This document shows positions 1 through 9,593 of a DNA stretch of 64,000 bases, piece after piece. Under the pieces are notes generated by a model that was given only the letters and a program-made list of their open reading frames with translations, searched no databases and was not told where the DNA came from. The translations under genes were made by a program, and so were the position numbers. The DNA lies in NCBI GenBank assembly GCA_032622095.1, contig CP136064.1, positions 194,589,948 to 194,653,947 on the forward strand, in the 5' to 3' direction. How positions within the stretch are numbered: the stretch's first letter is position 1; each line of letters opens with the position of its first letter. This DNA is from Siphonodentalium dalli. Lineage: Eukaryota; Mollusca; Scaphopoda; Gadilida; Siphonodentaliidae.

Positions 1-1170
1 AGTATTACGTGATTGAAGGTAGCCATGGATGATTGTATAACTATTAACCATATGCACATCATCAAATCCACCGGACAAACATTAGAATCACAGTCAACAA
101 TATATTCAGCAACAATGGGCATAACTTCATCAAAAATAAGAATTAGAACTATCTAGTGAGTAGTCTAAACAGTATTTATTCTCCCCAAAAAATACATATG
201 TGCCATTTAATCAGTGTTACAATGCAGCCTTGTATTAACAAACTGAAAGGTTGTGTTGGTGCTCTGGACATTTGATATGCCTTTAACGAACAAAAAATAA
301 GGATTGCGACGATACGCAGGATACCCTTAAGTTTAAAGAGGACAACACACAGTTCGAAGTCCGGGATTACTGTGATAATCCAACCTTATCACGGTACCGC
401 CATTTTACGTGTGTATTCCGTTTTACATTGCGGATATGATTTTAAGGAAGAAGTTAACAAAAGGGTTGTGGTGGTACTCTGGATACCCTTTCATCGATAG
501 AGGGACAAGCGCAGCACAACATAGTTAAATTAAGAAAAAAATAGATGAGTGAAGGATGGAAATGATGGGAAGAGAGGATTTGACAACACGCATTGAAGTC
601 ATACAAAATACAACATTATTTGGCCAGCCATTTGCCGGTATATCAATATTTCGTCACAATTTTCGTGTATCTGCTCCGTTCAAAGTAGACAATATTTGGA
701 AGCTCAACTTGGAAGCTTGTCCATTTAAGAACTATACATGGCATAAATAAAGAGCGTCTGTGCATAGACACACTTTTATGATGAAGGGAAATATTGTTCC
801 AATTAAGATCGAAGATATGCTGCAAACCAAAAAACATTAAGAGTTCACATGCGATAAATAGCTATTATGGTTGCGTTGTCCAATAACGAACATCAATAAT
901 GGTCAGGGATCCCAATATTGACGATGGAATTTGGTAACTTGTCGCATGGACCTTATATGACACCCGCAAAACTGTTTGTTTGTTGTACAGGATGTACATA
1001 TTTTATCGCACATGATTACATTCACTTATGTAAACTGTTTTACAATTATATGGAATTAATTATTGTTGTCTTGTAATATGTCAACGATAACACTCGACAC
1101 TGTAAGGATTGGCGGGCAAGGAATTTAGCGGTATATGATTTTGAAAAGACTATGACGGAAATGAACATAC
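1..1170 (-). other. Unit A: 5' part of the intron of Fox copy 1
   Basis: This stretch aligns with the introns of copies 2-6 (position 1 matches about 9834 in copy 2) at visibly lower identity than copies 2-6 show among themselves. The donor GT is at 1169-1170. Exon 2 of this gene must lie left of the window. No open frame here is kept between units, so I read it as non-coding. Confidence 0.6.
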
Positions 1171-1252
1171 CTGGTCGGTGCTGGAGAAGACGACGAACTT
1201 TTTCAGAATGATCATCGTGGATGGCGAATTCGCCGGAAACTTTACGCTTCAT
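1171..1252 (-). CDS. Fox copy 1, exon 1 (partial gene)
   Basis: The sequence encodes 27 residues beginning MKRKVSGEF and ending LLQHRP, plus the first base of a split Gly codon, then a GTATGT donor. It differs from exon 1 of copies 2-6 at three residues (D to G, T to A, S to R). The frame stays open upstream to 1315 but has no earlier ATG, because a retroelement inserted at 1317/1318 removes the seven residues that begin the longer form in other copies. The retained ATG has A at -3. Whether the gene still works cannot be judged, since exon 2 is outside the window. Confidence 0.6.
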
Positions 1253-1317
1253 AATTGTCTGACGGCGTGTGGGTTGTTTGTCGTTGTTTGTGGCGAAAGT
1301 AAGACTGAATGAAAGAG

Positions 1318-2452
1318 CTTAATGAGTGGTTCGGGGGGCTAGCCCGGGATTGTCGGAAGCACCGAATGGTCCTCCCCTTAATCCCTCATATTATTGCCTT
1401 TATTGGTGAGAAAAAAAAAAGAAAGAAAAAAAAGGGTGAGCATTTTTATGATAGATGATTATTTCTTCTTTTTTCGTTTCTTTTTTGGGTTTGGCTTTTC
1501 TGTTGATGACTGAGGAGATGATGTAGGTGAAGGATTTCTCTGCTGATACTGCTGTATGATATGTTGAACTTTCGCTTCTTGCTCTTGTATGTAGCGTTGA
1601 ACTGACTCTTCTTGTTCTTTCTGGTATCTTTTAGATTGAGCGATGGCGTTATCAGCAGACAGGATGACGTCTTCAACAGACCGAGTGGTGTCTGTGCTGT
1701 TGTTGTTGGTGCTGGTGGAGCTGGAGGACACCGGGATGTTCTGGTAGTCCGGTGTCCGAGGTGTATAACTGTCCAGTTCCACGTCGAAGCTGGCGGCAGG
1801 AACATCTGGGGTGGAATCCACGTCCCTGTCTCCGCTAGCCTCGACGACGACAGCAGGGACCTCCGGCAGATCCACGGAGTCCCTGCTAGCTGGTACTATG
1901 TCGTCCGTCTCCATGCGGGTCGAGTCGTCTGGGCGTCTCTCAGACAACTTCGACCCGCCGGCTATGACTGTAGACGGCTGAACCACAAGGGGAGGGGTGA
2001 CTGGCAAATCAACAGTCACCCCCCTCTTCTTCCATTTGGCTCGTCTAGCGGCGTCCCTTCTTTTTCTCGCAGGCGTCTTTTTCTTGGGCGGCCCCTTCTT
2101 CTTCCCACTCAGGTGACAGGAGGCAGTCTTGGAGTTGGTGTCCCGGGTCTGTGATTTCTGGTGTCCAGCATCTTCGACTCGGAACTCCAGGCAAAGAGTC
2201 AGATATCCCCGGCTAGACTGGAGAGACCAGTTAGCGATGTCCAATATCCGACTTCTTTGCACTGCGGCCAACACGGCGTCTGGGATTAAATCCATAAGCC
2301 TAATCCAAAACCGTCTCACTGGCGTTAAGCACGAGGGCAGCTGCACCCGGAGGCGCGACCACACGACTCACCCGTGCTCAACGCTCTGACCGAAGAGGAA
2401 CTAATAAGGATCGAAGCAATCACGACCGTTTCGCTCCACTCTCAGGCCAGAG
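1318..2452 (-). mobile_element. Retroelement fragment inserted at the 5' end of Fox copy 1
   Basis: The insert is 1135 bp and is flanked by an 11-bp target-site duplication, gaatgaaagag, at 1307-1317 and 2453-2463. Left of it is exon 1; right of it the sequence resumes with the conserved upstream block. It carries an ORF1-like frame on the minus strand and an A-rich/T-rich tract at its 3' side (about 1411-1470). The same family occurs in plus orientation at about 3890-6437. Elements of this kind with long TSDs are typical of target-primed retrotransposition; the family name is unknown to me. Confidence 0.75.
1459..2364 (-). CDS. ORF1/gag-like protein of a retroelement (5'-truncated)
   Basis: This is a frame of about 301 codons without an ATG at its left limit; the first codon after an upstream TGA is GTC, and the nominal start is GTG. 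In order it shows a folded-looking N-terminal part, a very basic stretch (KKKGPPKKKTPARKRR then DAARRAKW), a low-complexity Pro/Asp/Ser region, an Asn/Ser/Thr-rich linker, a Gln/Glu-rich coiled coil and a lysine-rich C-terminus. The basic region suggests nucleic-acid binding, as in gag or ORF1 proteins; this is inference. The second copy at 4275-6194 shares the Pro/Asp region (TPASRDAVDLPEVPA) and the coiled-coil end, which shows that it is a repeated family and not a host gene unique to this site. Confidence 0.5.
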   Translation of the reverse strand: MWSRLRVQLPSCLTPVRRFWIRLMDLIPDAVLAAVQRSRILDIANWSLQSSRGYLTLCLEFRVEDAGHQKSQTRDTNSKTASCHLSGKKKGPPKKKTPARKRRDAARRAKWKKRGVTVDLPVTPPLVVQPSTVIAGGSKLSERRPDDSTRMETDDIVPASRDSVDLPEVPAVVVEASGDRDVDSTPDVPAASFDVELDSYTPRTPDYQNIPVSSSSTSTNNNSTDTTRSVEDVILSADNAIAQSKRYQKEQEESVQRYIQEQEAKVQHIIQQYQQRNPSPTSSPQSSTEKPNPKKKRKKKK

Positions 2453-2463
2453 GAATGAAAGAG

Positions 2464-2830
2464 CCGATAATCTGGGCACATTTAAACATATCTATTGTTT
2501 TTACAATGAGTTCAACTGACACCCATTTGGAAGCCCTCGAGAAAACTGCACGCGTCATTGTTTAAATAATATTGACCAATCGCGTTGCAGTAACGAAACC
2601 ATGCCTTGTACTCACTAACGGAAAGTTCAACTCAATTAACGCAGTCAGTGATCACAACTAATTAGGAGACACGATTATGGTACTGACCACGTGATTACTG
2701 AAGGGTCGTAGACTGGTGAACATTGTTCCTGTGCCGTTTTCAGTCTGAATATGTGTTGACACTGATGTTGCTGATTCGTAACAGTGTTCAACGGAGACGC
2801 GTCATGATTTTTTTTTTTTAAATGAAAATT
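2464..2830 (-). promoter_or_regulatory. Conserved upstream block of Fox copy 1
   Basis: About 94 percent identical by eye to the block upstream of exon 1 in unit B, while the surrounding spacer of unit A has diverged far more. It contains CCAAT (plus strand, 2576-2580) and a CACGTG E-box (2688-2693). It is now separated from exon 1 by the 1.1-kb retroelement. Confidence 0.45.
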
Positions 2831-3889
2831 TTCTGAATCATGACTGAATAATTATGACACTGATACTCCGGCTTCATGAAGGTTATAGATCAGACGTTAG
2901 GTTAGTATGACACAACAATTGATGTTGTAGTGGGTAACTTTAAACGTGGATCTGTTCTGGTTTTGTGTGTATGTGTGTGTGTGTGTGTAAGGGTGAGAGG
3001 GTGTGTGAGGGTGTGTGTGGAGGGGGGTGGTGCAGGTGTGTGTGTGAATAGTAATATACTGAACTGGACCAAATCCACGCTTAAAGATCCCCTGTTCAAT
3101 TTGACACACAAAAAACGACCATATATTTTTTATACAAAAAAAAAAATAATTAGACAGGAGCCATATGTCTATTAATAGGGTGTTTGATTACCAGATATTG
3201 ATGTTCAAAATAGGAAATTTAAGTTTTGAATTCAGTTTTGAATGTCAGTCTAGCAAACAATTCTCATTAACGCTTCTTGTAAAGACGATCGATGGTTCCG
3301 TCGCCCAGAAGCTGTAGATAATAAATATACAACTTCGCATACCCTGGAAAAAACTTACCGAAATGTTTTTTTTCAACACGACTCGTGACATGGCTCCCTG
3401 TAAAACACACATAAAGCCTATCTATTCAGCATGGTGAGAAAATTGATAAACGCTATTTATTGTAACAACGGGAGATGAAAATATGCGATCTTTAGTTATG
3501 GGCTCTTTCGGGATGCGGAAAAACCGGAGCATGCAATGTGTCGTTAGGAAGCGATTTTGACGTCCATAAAAGTTCTTTCATATTCACACGAAATCCTAAC
3601 TGTTGCCAAAGATTTTTCCAAACTGCCAAAACAAATTTAAATGGCACAGTCGATGTGGTTGGAATTATCGTCAATCCTAGTTGATTGCTATATTCTTCCA
3701 TTGGAGATAATGTTTCCAGACCGCGGCCTTTTTCATATTTTCCCAAATATTGTATGTCATTGCCATGGTAACCAGAAATTCTCGTAAACCATGACCCGCG
3801 TCTCGGCACCCCCTCCAAAATGATTTCCCATTTTACATATCGCCAAATTTTCATTCTTTATTCCGGTCTGTCACGATTTTGCTAAAATT
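2831..3889. other. Unit A spacer, diverged
   Basis: Weakly alignable with the spacers of units B-F (for example 3650-3710 with 12820-12890). It holds a GT microsatellite at about 2966-3046. A minus-strand open frame of 120 codons (3492-3854) is not kept in the homologous stretch of other units, so I do not call it a gene. Confidence 0.4.
2966..3046. repeat. (GT)n microsatellite, interrupted
   Basis: Runs of gtgtgt with ga and gg interruptions. Absent from units B-F. Confidence 0.8.
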
Positions 3890-4814
3890 TGGCCCTAAGC
3901 CTTTGGACTATCAAAACTTTATTGCGGAACACAATGCATAATATAACAGCTAACATTGCCGATGGAGTATGTCTCAGTTGGAAAGTAGACTAAAGGTCGC
4001 GTTGCGAAGTATCGGGGAGTATTTAATCCGATTAGCAGATTTATGGTCTGCATTTCATTCATCATTCCTTGGTTATAGCCGTTGAGCGGACAAGTCACAA
4101 AGATTTTCGCTCTGCGTCTTGTCGCTGTTCCGGCCAGCTGAACCCGGATCGCTTGTGAGTTGTGTGGCCGTTCTGAAATGAACTTAGCCGCCCGAGCGAT
4201 TCGGAGTAAACTGTTTTGGACTTGGCAGAGGATTATGCAGCTAATCCCCTCTGCCGTGGTCGCGGCTGGATAGATTGCGCATTGTGGACACCTTTAGCTG
4301 GACTCTAAACGAGGCTAAAGGGGGCTTTGTGCATCTATCCTTTGAGTACCGGATTGCTCCAGCAGTACCCTCTGAATGCGGTACCTCTGAAGCTGGACCT
4401 CACCAGCTACCTACCATCCGGTACGGAGACTGGGACCAGAATCCGAAGAAGAGGCGGAAGAAGAAGACCCCCTCCAGGAAGAGAAGGGACGCCGAAAGAA
4501 GAGCCAAGTGGAGACATGGGCGAGCTGAGTGACGTCCAGCTCCCCCACTTGGCTGCTGAAGCGGTCGTCGACGACATCACACCAGCTAGCAGGGACGCCG
4601 TTGATCTACCGGAGGTCCCTGCTGTCATCATCGAGGCAAGCGGAGACAGGGACGCGGACACAACCCCCGATGTTCCTGCCGCCAGCTCCGATGTGGAGAT
4701 GGACACTCTACCACATCGGACACCGGAATTCCATCTAAACCCGGTGTCCCCCATCCCCACGGGCAGCAACAATAACAACATCACTAGCTCCACCCGTACC
4801 CTTGAAGAGGTAGT

Positions 4815-5397
4815 AGGATATAATCACAGACGCGTAATTATTCACCCTCCAAATTGTAACAGAAATAAATATATGGATACGTTCTTACCGTCAGCAATAC
4901 GCGCATGGAATAATATACCTGTCTCAATAAAAGCATCATCAACCGTGGAAGAATTCAAGCGTCTTCTGAAGGTCGGTCATACTAATTTAGCTAAGTTTTA
5001 TTATCATAGTCACTCTCGTAGAGGCCAAGTATATCACACAAGAATGAGACTGGGGTGCAGCCATCTGAACAAAGATCTTGTTGTAAATTACGTAAGAGAT
5101 TCCCCATTTTGGTCTTGTGGAGAATTTGTAGTTGAATCCGCGTACCACTTTCTTTTGCAATGTCCCCAATATAGTCAAATTAGAGCTGATATGATAGCCG
5201 CTCTACCATTTTCGCGAGTAGATGTGAACATTGATGTCCTATTATATGGGTCTAATGAGATGTCCGATGAAACAAATTCTATAATATTTGAAGCTGTGCA
5301 ACTGTTTATTATCCAAAGTCGACGTTTCGATAATGTGCGAGCTCCGTGCGCAGGGGGTCGTGTATGTGAACATGATGTGCATAACTTGTATGTATAA
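4815..5397 (+). pseudogene. C-terminal fragment of a non-LTR retrotransposon polyprotein
   Basis: The residues match the C-terminal third of jockey/CR1-like polyproteins: a stretch around MDTFLPSAIRAWNNIP, then RMRLGCSHLN, then the zinc-knuckle region CGEFVVESAYHFLLQC. Compared with the relative at 34141-35142 (CLCGEF...HYLFEC), the first Cys of the knuckle is replaced by Trp. The fragment reads through from the interrupted ORF1-like frame by chance. The reverse transcriptase and endonuclease parts are missing. Confidence 0.7.
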
Positions 5398-6060
5398 ATA
5401 TGAAAGTCGCGTTTCTGCACATTGTGTTCGGGCATATCGGTCTGTCTGCCCACGGAGTGCATGCTCAACCGTGCTGACCTTGGCATATTAATGGACTTAC
5501 TACTGATTGTACTTACATGTACTAATTGTATCTAGATTATATTGATACGCACTACAAGTATAACAATTATTCTAATATATACTTATTTTCATGCATCATC
5601 TCTCCTGGGTGCCGAGACGTATTTGGGGTCTAATTCCGTTTCTATATTGGACAATCCACCATGATTTAACGCCATAATGTAAAATTTATATTATGACTGA
5701 GGGATTATTGTATACAGCATTTATCACACTTCTTTTCTACCTACTTTATTATCTTTCTTGTCTATTTCATAATCTTCTCCCTTCTATCACTCCTCCATCT
5801 TTCTGATCCATGCACTCGCTTAACTAACTTCCCAACATTTATTTGAAAACACAGAACAATATTAAAATTCCCGTCCTCTTTACCCTGTAGCTGTCTGTAT
5901 TGACACTCGGGGTAACATTTTTGGAGGAAAAGATTTTTATAAAAGCCATAGGCTCATGGCTTGTTATCTAATCCTCATTTGAACTATGTTTTTTTTCTCA
6001 ATATGTATAATTGTCAATGTGATGTTCTGTTCTTTTGTTCAAATAAATATTGTTTACACT
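4815..6060 (+). mobile_element. Nested 5'-truncated non-LTR retrotransposon
   Basis: Flanked by a 10-bp target-site duplication aagaggtagt at 4805-4814 and 6061-6070. It carries the 3' end of a non-LTR coding region followed by about 660 bp of 3' UTR ending aaataaatattgtttacact. A similar end (tgtttacact) closes the elements at 12239-12359 and 34140-35650. Confidence 0.8.
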
Positions 6061-6437
6061 AAGAGGTAGTTAGAAGTGCGGTGGAGACTCAGGCAGAATC
6101 CAACAGGTTAATCGCAGAGGTCGCGGCTGACCGCCTGAGATACCAACAACAAGGACAACAAGAGCAACAACAACAACAACGACGAGAAGAATAACTGAGA
6201 TGCCACGGAGTGGAGCTCCCTAAAACCACAACAACAGAAACACAGCATCGAAAGAAAAAGAAACCAAAAAAATAAAATAATGCCTAGATCATTTTTTCAC
6301 GATTCACTGTTATTTCATAACTCATCACATCACTTCCAAGTGGGTTGTAGGAGAGGGGTTTCGCCCCTCTCAAATCCTCCCTGTGCCTAGTCCCAAAACT
6401 CCCAATAATAAAAAAATAAATAAATATGGTCTACATT

Positions 6438-6760
6438 TAGAGGCTTTCTGGTGTGGTGATTGACAAACCAACAATGTTACGCCGTAGTTGTAATAATATG
6501 AAGGATAAGTTGGTTTAACCGAATTCTGAGGTGGTTGATTGATACTTGATTATAAATGAATATTGAGAAATACAGAGTGATATGAAGATATATACACATA
6601 CTATATACATGTCTCCGGTGCAATGGGGATATCAAGATTACACTAAACAATTTCGTTTTGTTTGCTTCTTTTTTTTGGACGAAGATTTTACAGTAAGTTT
6701 TTCTACGCGAATTCATGAGTCGAGTTGGATTCGAAATACGACGGTAATTGTGTATTTAAT
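6438..6760. other. Unit A: spacer segment inverted relative to the other units
   Basis: Positions 6440-6550 match the reverse complement of 13090-13215 in unit B at over 80 percent by eye (shared blocks: gctttctgg, gccgtagtt, ccgaattctgaggtgg). Positions 6610-6700 match the reverse complement of about 13540-13625. The two blocks are also reordered. No gene is seen. Confidence 0.45.
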
Positions 6761-7577
6761 TACGTTAATCGTCTATAAACAGATGTGAGTTATATACCAG
6801 TCTGTTAATTAACTGTTGTCCCTGGTAGTATTCATCAAATTTGGCATAATGATTATATTCACTCAGTGTATATACTCGGTGAGTGTAGCTGCATGGAATT
6901 ACATTTCGCCTGCATTCATGAAAACAGTATATTTTATATTTTTGTATGCTTAACAATATGATCTTGAGGGCGTTACCATTTCTGACTACGATATAATTGT
7001 TGTTTGCTTCGACAGTGTAAGCGATTTGCTTGATTGAGTGCTGTTGAAAATGACACCTTTCTCTTTTGAGTAATTTCATGTCTCCTATAGGGTGTCCAAG
7101 GATGACCTAATTACTTAATTGGTGTAGCCGTGCAACAATCAATATATCATTATATGCCGATTTACGCAACTAATTAGACACAAGCTATCAGATTATGTGA
7201 TGGGATCGGGGACAGAAAAGTGGGAGAAGCAACAAAATCGATTACTGTTTTTGTTGTTGACTGCCGCCAGACTTATTATAAATACAGTTTATTACATCGC
7301 ACCGGACCAGATTTTTTAGGACAAACTTTATCATAAAGGAGGTTTATGTGGGTATCCCATGAGTCACTTATATGAATATTCAATCCCAGGCGCTCATGCT
7401 CATCCACTCTTTTATTAATTAATATTTACATAGCCCGTCTGTGTTACACTAAATCGTGTTTGGTGATTGGTCAACTGCCAATTGGGTCACCAGTTTCATA
7501 CCCAAATAACACACAGACCGTAACACGAATACTACGTCACATATTTGTGATATTATCGGACATACTCACTAAAATGG
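6761..7577. other. Unit A: last spacer, direct orientation
   Basis: 6940-7250 aligns directly with 14070-14340 of unit B (gttaccatttctga, gacacctttctctttt), present here only once whereas units B-F have it doubled. 7261-7577 has no recognisable feature. Unlike the later units, no coiled-coil pseudogene lies in front of the next Fox 3' end. Confidence 0.4.
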
Positions 7578-7940
7578 GTCAGCAGAATAACTGGACGTGC
7601 TGTTCAAAGTTCAGCCGAATTGCATCTGAAGCCAGTTATTTATATCGATCACGTTATCGTTACTAAGTGCTTGGAAATGTTATATTGTGCTGACTCAATG
7701 TGCTGCATGGTCTAGTCTCAAATTCTCGGCAGATCGCACAGCATTTCTTTTCAACAACTATATACGCGTATTTATGTTACAGTCTGGGCACAATTTGTTC
7801 TATATAAGATGTCAAACAATGATTGGATCAATATTTTTTATGGTGCAGCTGGACATTTCAAGGTGGAGACCCCCTAGCCACGTCCCTGGGCTGGAGATGA
7901 CGAGTTCTGACTATTGATACTCGAAGAAAGTGTATGATCA

Positions 7941-7946
7941 TTTATT
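7941..7946 (-). terminator. Poly(A) signal of Fox copy 2
   Basis: AATAAA on the minus strand, about 400 nt past the stop codon; the only exact AATAAA between the stop and this point. Confidence 0.5.
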
Positions 7947-8176
7947 AATCTCAACAAAAACAATTTTATACAACAGTATAATTAACACAGTTATCTAATG
8001 ACACGGCTGTAAGCAGAACATGATTCGGGTAATATATACAATTGACGAATCAAGAAATCTACATGCTAGAAAGTACAATTACACCTGTCATCGTAACTAT
8101 AACAACGTAATAAATAGCAACAAACAGATATTCCATAAAAGGCGAATATGAATTTCAAGAGAAAGTATGCTCTTTC

Positions 8177-8268
8177 AGCTTTTCTGCAATGAATCTAAAC
8201 CAATATTCTTAGTTGTCAATAATGGTTAACAACTAAGAATATTGGTTTAGATTCATTGCAGAAAAGCT
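8177..8268 (-). repeat. Perfect 40-bp inverted repeat in the 3' UTR of Fox copy 2
   Basis: Arms 8177-8216 and 8229-8268 are exact reverse complements around a 12-nt loop (caataatggtta on the plus strand). The hairpin lies 82-173 nt downstream of the stop codon and upstream of the poly(A) signal, so it should be part of the mRNA. A 40-bp perfect stem is a possible Dicer or ADAR substrate; it might also be a MITE relic. Confidence 0.85.
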
Positions 8269-8349
8269 AATATATTTGATATGACATGATTTTGATATGT
8301 CGTGTTGTATATTTGGCAATTATGGAATATCATACATCAATAACATGAT

Positions 8350-9593
8350 TCATGAATACTTAACAGAATTTAAGCAATAAGGTGACTGAATATCACTGGA
8401 ATGAACACTATCAACATATAGATCGTTGGGAGGCGATTGGAACGACGGCGCCGACACTGGGGATTCCATAACAGGAGGAGTGCTGGTGTAGTATGGAGAA
8501 CCGAAGTGGTATGGATGTTGATATCCGTGTCCATACTGCTGGTAACCGCTGAAGCTGTATGTGGGATTGAACTGATAAGGCACTGACGAGTAACTGTATG
8601 TATTTGTAGGGTGAGAACACTGTTCGTATTTAGAGCTTGACTGCGGTTGAACATAAGCTGATGCGTCGACTGGTTGAATCGTACGTAGTGGCGAACTGCT
8701 CGGAAGATCACTGATATACGATGAGTCCAAGTTATAGTCAGTGAGCCGTCTTTTGACATCGAACTCTGGACTGGAATCGAACATTGTCTCATAACCACTA
8801 TCCACACTAATGTTTGGTGACGAGTAACTAACAGGACTTGTTGAAGCACACGGGGACATAACCGGGGAGTCGGATGGCGAAGAAGGATCACTGGCGACGA
8901 ATGGTTGAACTGGTGACGCAATTGACGGGAGCCGGTCGGTAAACTGCTGCTCGATCGTTGTTGGTTTAACTGACGTCGCGGTGCCGTCACGTGGTGATAG
9001 ATCGCAGATCTGTCTCTCGAAGACTTTTCTCGGATCAGCTGACATGTAGGGCTGGTGCTTGAATGTCTCCATCCTATGTAACAACGCAGCGGATACACGG
9101 TCCCAGAACTGGCCGGCGTTCACTCGATAGTAGCCCCAACGCAGGGTGTTTGTGCCGCTCTCTCGGTCGACGTTAGATCGATAGTCTCCCTTGGCGAATG
9201 TGGGAAGGCTGCTGGGGACGATGGTCCAGAGGAATGTAGCTCTGCCGAGAGGTCCCGACTGAGGCTGGCCGCGACCGACGCCGATCTTGGTGAAGCATTT
9301 GGTCTTGGAGAGGCTATGTCTGACGGCGTTCTTCCAGTGTTCTCTCGTCGAATGTCGGAAGAACGAGAAGCGATGCTTGATGTAGCGGTAGATCTCGGTG
9401 ATTGGCAAGCAGAAGTTTGGAGATCTCAGTACGGCTATGTAGATGAGTTCGGTGTAGGAGTAGTTGGGTTTGACGTTGATATCATCGCTGACGTCAAGGC
9501 GTTCGTAGAGGGCGATGAAGTTGTCCACGACTTTGCGGAGATCTATGTCGGCTTCTTGTGAAATTTGAGTCTGCGTTTGTTGTTCGTAGGCAC
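8350..9593 (-). CDS. Divergent forkhead transcription factor, copy 2, exon 2
   Basis: Encodes a forkhead DNA-binding domain at about residues 97-182 of the predicted 469-residue product, followed by a disordered Ser/Pro/Tyr/Gln-rich tail that may be an activation region. Domain landmarks: KPNYSYTELIYIAV (helix 1), LPITEIYRYI (helix 2), the recognition helix WKNAVRHSLS then KCFTKI, and the wing ending in LWTIVP. WKN-VRH-LS--KCF resembles FoxN- and FoxM-type helices, but the domain is too divergent for me to assign a class. A GTG at 9526-9528 is not the start: the frame runs 21 codons further (AYEQQTQTQ...) to a CAG acceptor at 9594-9596. Exon 2 opens with GT, which completes the Gly codon begun in exon 1. 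The stop is TGA. Private residues: P in HQPYMS, M in YETMF, N in DYNLD. Confidence 0.88.

Larger units (their letters stand above)
4275..6194 (+). pseudogene. ORF1-like retroelement gene, frameshifted and interrupted
   Basis: The 5' part (4275-4532) encodes the basic motif KKKTPSRKRRDAERRAKW and then stops. The following region, homologous to the minus-strand copy (DDITPASRDAVDLPEV...), is in a different frame (from about 4505 to 4804), so there is at least one frameshift. The coding sequence is then broken by the insertion 4815-6060 and resumes at 6071 with a Gln-rich coiled-coil tail ending at TAA 6192-6194. The two halves lie in one frame across the insertion. It cannot be functional as it stands. 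Confidence 0.6.
3890..6437 (+). mobile_element. Retroelement copy (plus strand) with a nested insertion
   Basis: Same family as 1318-2452, in the opposite orientation. Its left limit is uncertain; homology with the minus copy starts by about 4150. The body is an ORF1-like pseudogene, split at 4814 by another element. The 3' part (6071-6437) has A-rich stretches, a GC-rich stretch that can pair with itself (gagaggggtttcgcccctctc) and ends in an aataaaaaaataaataaata tail near 6424. Confidence 0.55.

Noticed and set aside
3492-3854. 120-codon minus-strand frame in unit A
   Set aside because: No family recognised, and homologous spacer in other units does not keep it.
8370-9098. 242-codon minus-strand frame overlapping Fox exon 2
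   Set aside because: Alternative frame within exon 2 with no domain; it stays open because the copies are nearly identical.
9316-9561. 81-codon plus-strand frame opposite the forkhead exon
   Set aside because: Shadow of the minus-strand coding sequence; its copy-to-copy changes follow third positions of the Fox codons.
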